A DNA stretch of 64,000 nucleotides from Perca fluviatilis (lineage: Eukaryota; Chordata; Actinopteri; Perciformes; Percidae), in assembly GCF_010015445.1 (NCBI RefSeq), contig NC_053127.1, forward strand, positions 6,264,004-6,328,003. Direction: 5' to 3'. Position numbers and translations under genes: made by a program. This document shows, piece after piece, positions 22,979 through 50,417 of this stretch. Each line of letters opens with the position of its first letter. Positions within the stretch are counted from its first letter, which is position 1. The notes under the pieces were generated by a model, which was not told the origin of the DNA, did not search any database, and saw nothing but the letters and a program-made list of their open reading frames with translations.

Positions 22979-23147
22979 CTGCTAATGGCTTTGAAAGAGG
23001 TCATTTCCGTTTTTGGAAATGTTCTAATTCACACAATTCGCATGCCAAATGACCTCTTTCAAGACCCCACTTTGTTGCTGGTGTGCCATTGGTTGCGCTA
23101 CCACGAGCCAATGGTGGGACGCGCACCTCAGGTTGCTGACCCCTGGT

Positions 23148-25163
<2,016 letters not shown>

Positions 25164-25347
25164 GTCGAAAAGCTGTTCCAGCTTCGGCTCACATTTAGAC
25201 GAGACAAACCTGCAAAACAAGAAGAGGCGACGGTAAAGGGCTCGCGCAGCAACACAGGAGTGTAGACACTTAAGTGTCTTCATAATCTACAGTCCTGTCC
25301 ATTATTGGGCAAGCTTCAGCCTATCTGCGCTCTTGAGTAAGTCCGCG

Positions 25348-25350
<3 letters not shown>

Positions 25351-25408
<58 letters not shown>

Positions 25409-25544
25409 TAGTCAATGGTACACAAGACATAACTCCGGTATAGAATACATAACTGGCCTTCCCTTGACTTCCCAAAAACAACCTGCCTTGTCATCACTTC
25501 AGTTTATACTACGACAGAGGAAGTCAAATAAAAGTGGATGGCGC

Positions 25545-25580
<36 letters not shown>
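25351..25580. repeat. two (CA)n microsatellites in the mfap3 5' intron
   Basis: Perfect CA runs at about 25351-25406 and 25543-25579. Confidence 0.9.
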
Positions 25581-25584
<4 letters not shown>

Positions 25585-26094
25585 AGTTTTTTGTCTACCT
25601 GAAATCATGTTAATTTGATTGTTCTCTTTTGACTTTTCAATGCCTCATAAAATCGCCGGTTGGTGTTGATGTCCCTTAAAAATAAAGTCACTTTGACTAT
25701 AGCTAAATTTGAATTAGTTCTCATAGCACACAGACGCTAATTAAGTTGTATTGAACTAAAACTCTGTAGAAGAAATAAGAGTAGCCTGCAATTATGTAAT
25801 CCAGCAGTTCCATTTACAAATTGTGACTGTTTTGGGGTTATATACTAGCCTATATATGCTGCTATTTAGTGATAGGGTCGCCTACTATAGATTTAAAAAG
25901 TATAACAAATAGGCCGTAAGGAACTGTTGATTTAAATGAATAGTAGCCGACAGTTACCTATAGTTACCGTTACGCACCGGCAGGGATTAGGAAAATAATC
26001 TGGCATAACACTGGTGTATCGAGCACATTTAAAAAATAAAAAATAAAAGTAAGAAACCAACACATATTGACTCGGAGTCAGCTGTTGTTCCCAC

Positions 26095-26300
26095 CTGCTG
26101 CTCGGACAGCGACCAAAACAAGCGATCCTCGACCGACTTCAACGTCCAAAACCCATCTTGTAGCTCGATGTTAATGTAGTATGAAGATATTCCTTTTTTT
26201 TTGTAGTCCTATTTTACTTAGCTTTAACATACAGTGACGTCTTAACACGCAAGAGTTTTAGCAAAACAGGCACGAGGAGCCACTTCCTGGTTCATATTTC
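26095..26300 (-). promoter_or_regulatory. mfap3: mfap3 non-coding first exon and promoter region (predicted)
   Basis: A donor-like CAGCAG|GTGGGA on the minus strand (exon end 26095) can pair with the 5' UTR acceptor at 25209. Upstream are a CRE-like TGACGTCT (26235-26242) and an ETS-like CAGGAAGTGG (minus strand, about 26281). The transcription start is not determinable by eye. Confidence 0.45.
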
Positions 26301-26467
26301 GTTGGTTCATGTCAGGTCAAGGAACCATGTGAGTGGGTGGGCGTGGCTTCATCTGTATTCTCCCCTGCAGGTGCAGTTCCACCTGGTGGCTGCACACATT
26401 TTCCTTCAGTGTGAACCGATTAATTGACTTTTGGCTGTCTTTTCAATATACTGGCTTCAATCTGAGG

Positions 26468-26899
26468 CAGGGATGTTCAACAGGGGGTCCGTGACCCCTA
26501 GGGGGTCCTCAGAGTCAATGCAGGGGGGGGCCTCCAAATTATTGTTATTGTTTTTATTCAAAAATTTAAAAGTCCTAAAATAAATCCAACATATTATCAA
26601 TTATGAATCCACACTGATGATAGCTTTACTGGCCTATAGGTTAGGATGTCAGTAAAGCCATCCCCAGATACAGTATAAGGATCCACAGTGCTACATGTAT
26701 GTTTAACATTAAAACATGATATATGAAATCATGTTAAAAATGAACAGGCTATTTTAATATCTTAGTATTCTATGCAAAATTTATATATGTAACTTCATTT
26801 TATACTTTTTTTTTTTTACAATATATGTAGCAAGGGGTCCCTGCTCTGTCTTTCTGTCAGTTAAGGGGTCCTTGGCTTGAAAAACGTTGAAGACCCCTG
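26468..26899 (+). mobile_element. non-autonomous hAT element, complete
   Basis: Ends CAGGGATGTTCAACAGGG and, read from the right, CAGGGGTCTTCAACGTTT are inverted repeats of hAT (Charlie-like) type. Flanks ATCTGAGG (26460-26467) and ATCTAAAG (26900-26907) match at 6 of 8 bases. A partial inverted copy is at 2720-3030. It lies between mfap3 and fam114a2. Confidence 0.82.
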
Positions 26900-26907
26900 A
26901 TCTAAAG

Positions 26908-28600
26908 GTATACCGCTGCACCCATTGAATGAAATGTCAATTAAAGCTGGAATATTTTTGAAGGATAAGAATTCTTGATAAATAACTTGATTGAACATTG
27001 TAAACATTTTATTCATAGGTGTAAGTATTTAAAGGTCAAACCCCACATCAACGGTTGGAAAACTGAGCTTTTGCCTTTTGCTACCTCTCTTCAATGCACG
27101 ACAAAGGCAAACGCCAAGAGACTCACATTCCCCATACTTGACTAAAAAGGCCCCCATTATCTTTATTTTCTTTATCTGTTATGCTTTGTTGTATATATTG
27201 TGTACATACTCTACCTCAAAGCTGTCAACACTTTTTTTTGACAAATGTACAAACACATTGTGCCTTGATTGTTTGTATCACTATTATACAATAAAGAATA
27301 CAAAAATAATTTAAAATAGAAGTTTTAGCTTTTGTTTTATCTTTATTTGTCATGTTTTGTTATATATCTTGTCTCCACCGCAAAGCTGTCAACACTTTTC
27401 AACAATTGTACAATCACAATGTGCCTTAATTATCTGTGGTACGGAAGAAGATTAGGGCCACATGTGACATTTTTTTATTGAATTCTGAGTTTAAAGTCAG
27501 AATTCTAAGAAAAAAGCCTGACTTCAATCTCCAAATTCTGACCGTATTCTCAAAATGATGACTTGTTATTAAAAAATTTAAAAAATTATGATTTCTTGTA
27601 TTTGGTATTTCTTTTTTTAATCTAATATCAACTAACATTTTCTTTTATTTATTTATTTGCATCTAGTTAAACGTATTGGGGATATTGCATAATACAAATG
27701 TTCAAACTATTTCTGTCTTTATTTCATTGCTTATACACAAAACATTTGGGATTGATGCTTGATATTTGACATTTTACGAAGTACAAAGGCTGAACAAACA
27801 ATACAACTACGATGTATAGAGGCTTCTCTTTCTTTTACAAACTGTGAGATGGACAAGATTTTGTTTTTTACACATTGTTATTAAAAAGATTCACAAAACA
27901 AAAATGCACTGACTCCAGGCCCAACCTTGGAAATATTTTGCCAAGCACTGATTGCAGAGGGACAGATTTAAATCATACATAAAGTTTATATGATTTTATT
28001 GTTACAATGTTAATTTTAATTATTTAATTATTCTAATTGTTATTTGTATCTGTATTTTCTAGAAAAAGGAATTCATGAATTACTTTGAACGGACATACAA
28101 ACAACAAATAAACATTAATGTCTTTTATTTTTGTCATCAAAGTTATCAAAATTGTTTTACCGGAAGTTTGAATTATTTTATTTTGACTGTTCGGAAGAAT
28201 TGTTTTGCTTTTATTTGCACTACTTGACCATAGTGTGTACTGCTTGACCGACTAATCCGTGCGTCAAGTTGGCTTACGAGAGACTGGTAGTACGGCCTGT
28301 CTTTCTTCAAAATAAATCCGTAACGCCTCTCACCCTTGGAGAAGTCAAATGATATCTTTAAATGTAACACCAAACGTCTCAGGAGTCTCAAATCATTTAA
28401 AAAATGAATCTATAGGTTCCTTTAAATTCTGCGTATCGCGATACAGAATCCCACTTAAACGCATTATACGGTATTTAGTTTGAAACCTCGAGGGCCCAAA
28501 CTAATGCTTTTATTTTGAAGACGGTAACCGGAACCTAATGGTTCTCAGTTTGGCTGTGACACCTGCTCAGTGAAAACAAAATGTGACGTGGCTAATCTTT
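26908..28600. other. intergenic region between divergent mfap3 and fam114a2
   Basis: AT-rich, with a diverged direct duplication: about 27160-27270 resembles 27335-27430 (both with GCAAAGCTGTCAACACTTTT-type and CACATTGTGCCTT words). No coding feature was seen. Confidence 0.5.
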
Positions 28601-28802
28601 GTGGACGAAAAGAAGGAGGAAAAACTGACTCATTAAACTGTTTACTGGGAAACGAAAAGGCGTTTAACGTGAAGAAACGTACGTGCAAACCGAAATAAAG
28701 AAGACAAACCTTTCGTGTTGTTGACTTTGGGAAGGAAACTGTTAGCAGGCTGGGGTGACGTCAACGTTAACTGCTAGCATCAAGACTTTGACAGGAGAAA
28801 AG
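28600..28802 (+). promoter_or_regulatory. fam114a2: fam114a2 non-coding first exon and promoter region (predicted)
   Basis: A strong donor AGAAAAG|GTGAGT ends a putative first exon at 28802. A perfect cAMP-response-element palindrome TGACGTCA sits at 28756-28763, so it is either just upstream of, or within, the 5' UTR. The acceptor for the ATG exon lies in the pyrimidine-rich stretch before 29994. Confidence 0.5.
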
Positions 28803-29319
28803 GTGAGTTTGTACCCAAAGTATTTAGCTACAGTGTAACGTTACCATGACATTAGGTTGTTTTTTTCTGACTAAATTGTGCGTTGGTAATTATTATAACA
28901 GCATATTGATAATAACAAATAACGCTCCTCCTAGCCATATTGCCAAATAGTCATTAGCTCATCAAACTAATATAGCAGCATCGCATAGTTAGATAGGCAT
29001 GCATAGCAATTAAACTAACGTTAAGTAATAGGAATACTAATTGCTAATGGAATATGTGACTTCCCGCTACAGATGTAAATGTAAGGTTTATGTAACGTGT
29101 TTCATAGTTTACATTCCTGTTCTTGTTGTTGTGTATGCTTAAGGAAATAATTGCATGCACAGAGATAACGTTAGGCTACTGTACTTTATGTGGATATAAA
29201 TACAATATGCTCTGTTCTTTTTGTGAACTGAACCCCCCTTTTGTTGCAGTATGAGTTTTAACAAAGCCCAGACTGGACTTTAGACTAACATTATCTTCAG
29301 CTGCACAGATAAACAACAG

Positions 29320-29760
29320 CTTAAAGGCATGGTCTCACATGCCCGAAATGATCCGCCTTGACTGCTGTTCCCTTGGTGTTGTTGAAATGCATTCTGGGAA
29401 ATGTATGATACCCAAGGGGGGGGGGGTAAGCGAGCATCCGGAAAGCGTACCTCCTATGGGGAGATTCTGAGGCTAACAAGCCATCACCTCCCGTTAGCAT
29501 CCCATTGACTCCCATTCATTTTGACGTCACTTTGACAGAGAATAACTTTACATCTGAAGCGTTTAAAGACTCTATTTGTCCGTTGTTTATTTCTAATGAA
29601 ACACGACAATGTATAAAAGGCTCCATTACCTTGTAGCTCACGTTATGGCTCCGTAGCAGACGTTTTTGTAAAAAAACCAAGTGACTTTCTGTCGCAATAG
29701 TAAGTGATCAGGTAGAGTTGAAGAATACACTTCTAGAGACAATATATCATGAGACATACC
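29320..29760. other. fam114a2 5' intron segment, possibly repeat-derived
   Basis: No coding potential. The phrases CATTCTGGGAAATGTATGAT and CCCATTCATTTTGACGTCAC have the look of a dispersed fish repeat, but there is no second copy here. Contains a G-run at 29418-29427. Confidence 0.3.
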
Positions 29761-29993
29761 TAAACAAGTAGTTTTCTAAAAATAATACACACACCATTAC
29801 ACGTGTAAAGAAGAACATAACATGGATGTTCTGCTTTCGGTCTGTTATGCTGGAAACGGACATGACATAGTCGCGGTCAGCGGTACAGTAACAGAAGATA
29901 TTAAGGTCACATTTGGAAAAAAATGAGATTTTTTTTCTCTCCCACCCCTATTTGTCATATTTTCACTCTGAAGGCATGTACTAAGAGATCAAG

Positions 29994-43862
<13,869 letters not shown>

Positions 43863-44115
43863 CCAGCTGGCATCCCCCCTCTCCTCCCTATATCGCTGCC
43901 ATGACGCTGGGACTCTGTCACAGCAGAGAACTGACACATCTTTAAAACTTGTTTCTTTCTCCGTTTAATCGTCTGCGGCGGGCGGCTCTTTTACTACGTC
44001 TAGTTTTCAGCTCAGGGCTAAAATCAACTTCACACCTGGGAGGAAAAGTGTGTTTTTGTGAAACAGTGTTAACGTTTGTTGCTCGCTAGCACAGTCGATG
44101 GACACAGTCGACGGT

Positions 44116-44540
44116 CAGCCCTATGTTCCCACATTTCTAAGAATTTTATTTTTTTCACTGAAAATTAGGCCCTATGTTCCCACAGTCCTATGTTCCCACA
44201 TTTATTAAATTTTTCTTAAAATTAGGCCCTATGTTCCCACAGTCCTGTTCCCACTTTTCTTAAAATTAGGCCCTATGTTCCCACATTTCTAGGACATTTT
44301 CAATATTAGGTCTTGTGTTCCTACATTTCCCTTCATTTTAAACCCTATCCTGGGTTAGGGGTGTTAGGGTTAGGGCGATAAAATCTGATACAAATTTATG
44401 AAAAAAGAAATGTGGGAACATAGGGCCTAATTTTGAAAAAGATCTTAGAAATGTGGGAACATAGGACCTAATTTTCCGTGACAAAAAAAAATTCTTAGAA
44501 ATGTAGGAACATAGGGCTGTGGGAACATAGGCACGCTCTC
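44116..44540. repeat. long foldback repeat in the predicted fam114a2 3' UTR
   Basis: The left arm has repeated CCCTATGTTCCCACA units (44118-44335). The right arm has the reverse, TGTGGGAACATAGGG units (44408-44538). Between them is a GGGTTAGGGGTGTTAGGGTT core. The arms are complementary over more than 100 bp. A one-armed relative is at 13168-13340. Confidence 0.88.
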
Positions 44541-44690
44541 TACCAGCTAAGGAGGAACGTATTGTTGTTCTTTTTACTCTAACATGAACACTATTTCTTT
44601 CCGACTTGTCCTCTTAACTTCAAAATCGCAATTCTGCCTCGGGAGAACACTTAAAAGAAGCCAACACCAGTGTTAATTTGTGTGTCTCAT

Positions 44691-44696
44691 AATAAA
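44691..44696 (+). terminator. fam114a2: candidate polyadenylation signal of fam114a2
   Basis: AATAAA in the context TCATAATAAATAGAAAG, 829 nt after the stop codon and just beyond the foldback repeat. Confidence 0.5.
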
Positions 44697-45481
44697 TAGA
44701 AAGATATATTTATAATGTATTTGTCTCTTCACTGCACAGGGAATAATAGGTTACTTAGTTTTCTATGCATATCTCTCTAGTAATTATAATAATACCTTTA
44801 CTTATAAAGCGATTTTCAAAAACAAGTTGCAAAGTGCTTAACATTCATTTAAAAAGACAACGAGCAGACTCTAAAACACTGGTCCTGGAGCAGTTTGGGG
44901 ACACTGACAGGTATTTAACAAACAGACAGTGTTGGGACTTTTGGTAATTTCTGTGTCCGGCAGGCCACCTTTTATCCGGCAAACGGGGTTCTAGCTATCT
45001 CAAGAAGCCTTGAATTTATTCTTTCAATCTCTAACACAGATTATTGTTCTTACAGTTTTGGGCAACCTTGGTATCATCCTCAAATCATGAGCAGACTGGC
45101 TGTCATGTATAGTTTACACTACTGTAGATCTAATGATGTCTGTTTGTGAATCCGACTCAGCTTTCTTTTGCCTCTGACTTTGTATATTCACTTGTTTTAA
45201 ACCACAATATCAGCGTTAAATAAGTATTTCCTGTTGCATGCCGATAAAAGGCATCCTCATGTATTTCCGTGGCTCTCCATATTCAAATCACTTCCCTGGC
45301 TGGATTTGTTTCTCTTAAACTAGACCCAGAATTAAAGACTAAAGACTCGGACTTGTGTTGGACTTTGAATCATAAATGACTTGATAATTGAAAGCAAAAC
45401 CATTCGGTGGAATTGCAGAACACAAAAAAAAATGTGTAACAGGCAGGACTTGTTTGGCCACTTCTATTTTTAATAATTCTG

Positions 45482-45702
45482 GGTAACACTTTACTTGAAG
45501 GTATCTACATAAGAGTGACATGACACTGTCATGAACACATGAACCCTAACTCTAACCATAACTTGTCATGATAAAAAGCGAATGACACTTACTAAAAGAA
45601 GCGTTATGTCATAAACGTTTATGACTTGTTTATAATGTTTATGACACGTTCACGACCGTGTCATGTCACTCTTATGTAGATACCTTCAAGTAAAGTGTAA
45701 CC
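45482..45702. mobile_element. palindromic hAT-type MITE, second copy
   Basis: Same family as 20478-20695: starts GGTAACACTTTACTTGAAGG and ends CTTCAAGTAAAGTGTAACC. Flanks TAATTCTG (45474-45481) and TCATTCTA (45703-45710) agree at 6 of 8 bases. A fragment of the same family (TAACCCTAACCATAACTTTG) lies at about 46201. Confidence 0.85.
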
Positions 45703-45710
45703 TCATTCTA

Positions 45711-47396
45711 TCCCTGAGAAAACATACAGCTCTGTTATCTCTCGGTTTAATACTTACATGTCCAGTTAGGGGAAAATTGCAAACATACAGATAGTAAATT
45801 CCAGCCATTTTAAGCTCATTCTTTATTGCCATCAAATTGTTTATTCATGAAACTTCAGCATAACTTCAGGTGTTTATTAATCACCAATAGGGGCTTCTAT
45901 CTGCCATAAAGATTGTGATTGTCTTTTAGCCCATGACTTTCAGTTTTGTGGTATTGAACTGCTAACAGCTTTGTGTTGTGTAAAGCAATACGCTGTACTG
46001 TGTATCAGGTATTTGAGATGTTTTTTCAAATAAATGGGCTTTGCTCTATGCCCAATCTGTGATCTGTGTGTGCTAGTGACAATTACAGCCACCAATGTTT
46101 CCGAAATCTGACTCTGTACCCTGTGTGTCAGTATCATTTTCAAAATGGTCTTAAAAGTAGAATACGTAGTATCGGCTTGGTGGTCGAGCGAGCTAGAGAG
46201 TAACCCTAACCATAACTTTGCATGACAAAAACCAAATGACACTTAAGAAGCATTAAAAAGATAAATATTTATTAATTTAATTTTTTTTTTTTTTTTTAAA
46301 GGAAGTGCTTTAGTATAACTAGCAGGAGACAAGTTATTGAGGTAAGTTTGGAGACATTACCTTATTTAATCATTAAATTAATAAATATTTTCGTTGTATC
46401 TCTTTTCGGTGTTGTAATTTGTAGACGGCCCTAAGCACTCGTCTAACTGCAGGTAGCAGCAGCTAGCAGAAGAGAACAGGCAAGTGTTATTTACATAAAC
46501 TTCTGGTGTACTTACAAACTTTCCAATCCATCGTTTTATGAGAACATAACCTATTTGTACTACTTGTAGACGTTTGGTATCATTTCGTGCATTATTAGTG
46601 GGGTAACTTACGAGATACAAACGTGGGTCCGTTAGCCCCTGCGCTAAGCTATTCAGCTGATAACGCTACTCTACGCTAACTCTCCCAATGTTAGACCCAG
46701 GTGAAAAAAGCTTCTGGGGGGGTGTTTGGCTCGAGGTCATGGTGCAAAGGACCCTAGGGTGAAATTACTCCGAACCATCACTTTAACCATCCCTTAAACA
46801 AAGACGCCAAAAGTACAAACACATTTTCTGCTTTTCACTTTGTTTCCAATTCTGCAACACACTTTTTGCACACTACATACTGTTTCTTACTTTGTTCAAG
46901 AACAACAACTCTTGCAATCATTGGGAAAACACTTCTATTCCAAATGCAAAACACTTTCTGAAATGTTCTGTTTATTTATGCTAATTTATCTCTCCCCCAA
47001 CACATACACACAGACACACACATTTCAACAATTTATTTAAGTCCAGTTGAAAACAATAATATGCAGGGACATAAATATTATAGACGCAGTTAAATACATA
47101 TACAAAATCATGGTCCATTAGCATACAGCAGGTCTTCATACTTTTAAGCATACCCCTCTGTTCTTATAGGTAGAAGTAACAGCGTCCTATATGGCGGCTT
47201 CCTATGAGAGCAGACAGAACACAGTACTCTGCTAGCCATTTAGCACACCAGCCTGTGTGTGCGTCCTAAGCTGTTAAATATGAAAAGTAAAAGTCGGCAC
47301 CTATAGCCTCGCTCTGACTCTGAGATAGTGTTTAGGAGTGGTTGGTATTTAATGACCTTGGTCTAAAAAGCTGCTGATTGTCGACCTCGGAGCAGA
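45711..47396. other. intergenic; no gene recognised
   Basis: Apart from the MITE fragment near 46200 and an A/T homopolymer at about 46280-46300, nothing supportable is seen. The 250 bp before the Ig copy contain no obvious TATA box. Confidence 0.35.
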
Positions 47397-49309
47397 ATGG
47401 CTGCAGTCACAGAGCTCTCCTTCCTGCTGTTTGCTCTCATCAACAACATCCATGCTGAAGAACGGATCATCATCCAAGAGGAAAGGACCTCTTACACCTT
47501 CAACCATCTCCAAGAACACCAACTCCTGCCTGATCTCCAGATCTGTTGGTGAGGAGAAGCTTGGCCTGTGGAACACCTCTGACCTCTGGTCCAACAGCTC
47601 CTCACTACCTGGAGACTTGAAACAATGGCTTGTCAGCACGGCCAAGAATACTTCTTACACCATCCTCCACCTGACCCATTCAGACTCCGGGCCGTACCGA
47701 GAGGAGTGTTGGACTGAGGGCAACGTGACGCATGAGAACAACATCACTATTACTGTTTGTACTTCAATAGATCGGAGACTTATTGGAGTGAGACTTGGAG
47801 AAACAGTGGACATGCCTTGTGAGGGAGCAGCTGATAATCTGGATATCCAGTGGCTCAAACAATCAAGGAGTCTGGATATGAACAAAAAAACATGGAGCAG
47901 AGTTTTTGGGGACAATACGACATCAGTGATGGACAATGTTAGAGGAAGATACCAAGTGGTGACAAACACATCAGCTCTTCGTGTTTCCAACGTCACAAAA
48001 ACAGACTTTACAGAGTACAAATGTCTGGTGATGAACCAACAGCAGTGTGTTAGCAGTTACGCTGTAGAGTAGAGCCAAGAACTACACAACCAGACTGTGC
48101 CTTCAGTAGACCAAAACTACTCGCTGGTGTTTTCATCACTAATGTTAAATCACTCAGGTTGGTATTCCTGTGAAGCCTCTAGGAGAGAGCAACAGTATGA
48201 TCTGGTGGTGTGTCCCAAATTTGGCCCCCCTGCTGTAGAGCTCTTCTCAGAGGGAGAAGAAGTCCCTCTCAGATGCAGAGATTGGGGAAAGGTTAAGGTG
48301 CATGAATGGTTTATCAAGTCACACCGAACAGAGGCAAGGCAAGGCAGCTTTATTTGTATAGAACATTTCAGCAACAGGGCAATTCAAAGTGCTTTACATA
48401 AAACATTAAAGAGCAGTAAGAAAACAATTTAAAACAATTTAAAAACATGAATAAACAAATTAAAAACATTAAAAGACAAGAATAAAATTGATAGTGCAGT
48501 ATAAGAATAAAAGTTACAGTGCAGTATAAGAAATTAAAGTTAATAAAATAGATTATTTAAAGAAAAGCAACATCAAAAAGATAGGTCTTTAGCTTAGATT
48601 TAAAAGAAGTGAGAGTTGGAGCGGACCTGCAGTTTTCTGGGAGTTTGTTCCAGATATGTGGAGCATAAAAACTGAACGCTGCTTCCCCCTGTTTAGTTCT
48701 GACTCTGGGGACAACAAGTAGACCTGTCCCAGACCACCTGAGAGGTCTGGGTGGGTCATAGTGCAGTAGCAGATCAGAAATGTATTTTGGCCCTAAACCG
48801 TTTAGTGATTTATAAACCAGTAAAAGTATTTTGAAATCAATTCTTTGAGGCACTGGAAGCCAGTGTAGAGACTTCAGTACTGGAGTGATGTGATCCACTT
48901 TCCTGGTCTTAGTGAGGACTCGAGCAGCAGCGTTCTGAATCAGCTGCAGCTGTCTGATTGATTTTTTGGGGAGACCTGTAAAGACACAGAGGGAAGAATC
49001 TTTAATGTAATGTATCAGAGCAGGAGCAGAGTGAGTACGTACTTTGAAAATCGGAGCCTGGTTATCTCTAATATCTCGGTGGGAGACGCAGGGGAGTACT
49101 GGTGTGCAGTTATTGACCAAGATTATCAGTGTGTGTCAACCAGCAGAAGTGTGTTAGTGTACATGGAGCCCTTTGGGATTTACTCCACCTTCTTCAAAGT
49201 GCGATGCTCAGTGCTCAGTGTCCTGCTGCTGATGCTCTGTGTTGCTGTAGTTGCTGTGAACCTGAGGACCAGGAGAGGAGAGCAGCTTTCAGCTCACACA
49301 CACACTTAA
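47397..49309 (+). pseudogene. intronless immunoglobulin-superfamily receptor copy, disrupted
   Basis: A start at 47397 gives a signal peptide (MAAVTELSFLLFALINNIHA). After about 40 residues the Ig frame continues one frame over (open from 47431), so a frameshift lies between about 47465 and 47520. That frame shows a first Ig domain (Cys in NTNSCLIS, then DSGPYREECW) and a second (GETVDMPCEG, DIQWLKQ, DFTEYKC). An in-frame TAG (48070-48072) follows. Past it the same frame resumes with half of a third domain ([11 protein letters not shown]) and the start of a fourth ([11 protein letters not shown]). A LINE (48339-48985) interrupts the fourth; its rest (VGDAGEYWCAV) and a membrane helix (about VLSVLLLMLCVAVVAV) with a short basic tail follow, to TAA at 49309. 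Several domains lie in one uninterrupted stretch without introns, suggesting a retrocopy, though an intronless family is possible. The parent gene is not identified; expression is unlikely. Confidence 0.75.
48339..48985 (-). mobile_element. LINE 3' fragment inserted in the Ig copy, 11-bp target duplication
   Basis: The minus strand encodes GLPKKSIRQLQLIQNAAARV, then 'DHITPVLKSLHWLPV' and 'PHIWNKLPENCRSA'. This is the C-terminal part of an L2/CR1/Rex-type reverse transcriptase with its 3' UTR. Flanks ACAGAGGCAAG (48328-48338) and ACAGAGGGAAG (48986-48996) match at 10 of 11 bases. It is 5'-truncated, as usual for LINE insertions. The coding part has few stops, so the insertion is not ancient. 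Confidence 0.88.
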
Positions 49310-49389
49310 TATGCATATATGATCATTTCATCATTGGCGTTAATACAGCCTGGTATACACTGGCTTTAAAACAAGGGATGGGACACATT

Positions 49390-49700
49390 CATGCAGAGAA
49401 AACATACTTTTTTTTTGACATACTATATTATGACTTTTTATTTACATAATATACTATGACTTTTTTCACTTATTTCAACATGCTATACTATGACTTTCTT
49501 TATCACTGCTTTTCAACATGCTATACTTTGACTTTTTCTTCCCGGCATGCTATATATACTATGACTTTTTCATTCTTTTCAACATACTATATCATGATTT
49601 TTTATCCCTTTTTTCGACATACTAAACTATGACTTTTTTCAACATACTATACTGACTTTTTTTCGACATACTAAACTATGACTTTCTTTAAACACTTTTT
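49390..49700. repeat. degenerate tandem repeat of CATACTATACTATGACTTTTT words
   Basis: At least eight imperfect units of about 30-45 bp, each with ACATRCTATACTATGACTTT and a T-run. Followed to about 50250 by AT-rich sequence with no gene. Confidence 0.7.
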
Positions 49701-50279
49701 TGATATGCAATTTTTATGCAATCATGCCAGCAATCCAGTTCAGCTTCAGCAATTTAGCTTTTCAGCATTGACTGCAGGAAATGCATATTCTAGTTTTATT
49801 TGTTGTTATTTTATTCTCTCACGGGGTACACTTTCATACTACTTTTATTCATATCTTTCTTTCATTTATTTATTATTTTTATTGCAAATTCTTTCATTAG
49901 ATTTTCTATTTTTCATGTATTGTCATTTTTTTTCAATCTATTTTATATTTATTCTTTTAAACACATCTTTAAAACTGAAAATAATGCCTGCTCGGTACTT
50001 GTTGTGCTGTATTTATTTTAATTTTTTTTTACATTTTATTTTATTTTAGATTTTACTTTATTCTTTATTCTTAGTATTTTACTTGTAGTGTTGTAATGCT
50101 AGTTCAAGGCATTTTTATGAATGATGTTTAAAGAAAAAGGTTAGAAAAAATGGAAATTATTATTTTTCTGCTGATATACATTTTATTCTATGTATTTCCT
50201 GTGTAATTTCCATCAATAAACAGATTTAAAAATAAAAAATAAAAAAATGAAATCTCATTTCCCGGTCGTTACACATCTA

Positions 50280-50417
50280 ACACAGTAGGCGGCGGTGTGC
50301 ACATTTACCGTCTGATTGCGATCTTCAATATACACAAAGAAGAAGAAGAAGGAGAAGGCGAAAACGAACAGATGTGCTAGCGGCTAGCTTGGCAGGTTAC
50401 GTCGAGGAAATTCTGAG
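50280..50417 (+). promoter_or_regulatory. cnot8: cnot8 non-coding first exon and promoter region (predicted)
   Basis: A donor ATTCTGAG|GTAAAC ends a putative first exon at 50417. The preceding 130 bp are less AT-rich than the surroundings and include a GAAGAAGAAGAAGGAGAAGG purine tract. The acceptor for exon 2 is CTCCCAG at about 52226, giving a 5' UTR intron of about 1.8 kb. Confidence 0.5.

Larger units (their letters stand above)
21829..23145 (-). mobile_element. hAT element inserted at the mfap3 stop codon
   Basis: Termini CAGGCGTCGGCAACC (plus strand, left) and GGTTGCTGACCCCTG (right) are inverted repeats agreeing at 13 of 15 positions. They are flanked by GTCTATAC (21821-21828) and GTTTATAC (23146-23153), a 7/8 match to an 8-bp duplication. 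The right-hand duplication contains the mfap3 stop codon (23148-23150). The 1.3-kb interior is itself rearranged: a segment with CTGCTAATGGCTTTGAAAGA is present twice (22206 and 22978), and another repeat with a SINE is nested within. Confidence 0.88.

Noticed and set aside
29321..29515. Small minus-strand frame near the fam114a2 5' end as an upstream gene
   Set aside because: No domain or splice support; the region looks repeat-derived and intronic.
47655..48020. 121-codon minus-strand frame
   Set aside because: Antisense shadow of the Ig copy; it has none of the features of a coding sequence.
48557..49120. 187-codon minus-strand frame as an independent gene
   Set aside because: It is the 3' coding remnant of the inserted LINE reverse transcriptase, running into Ig-copy antisense.
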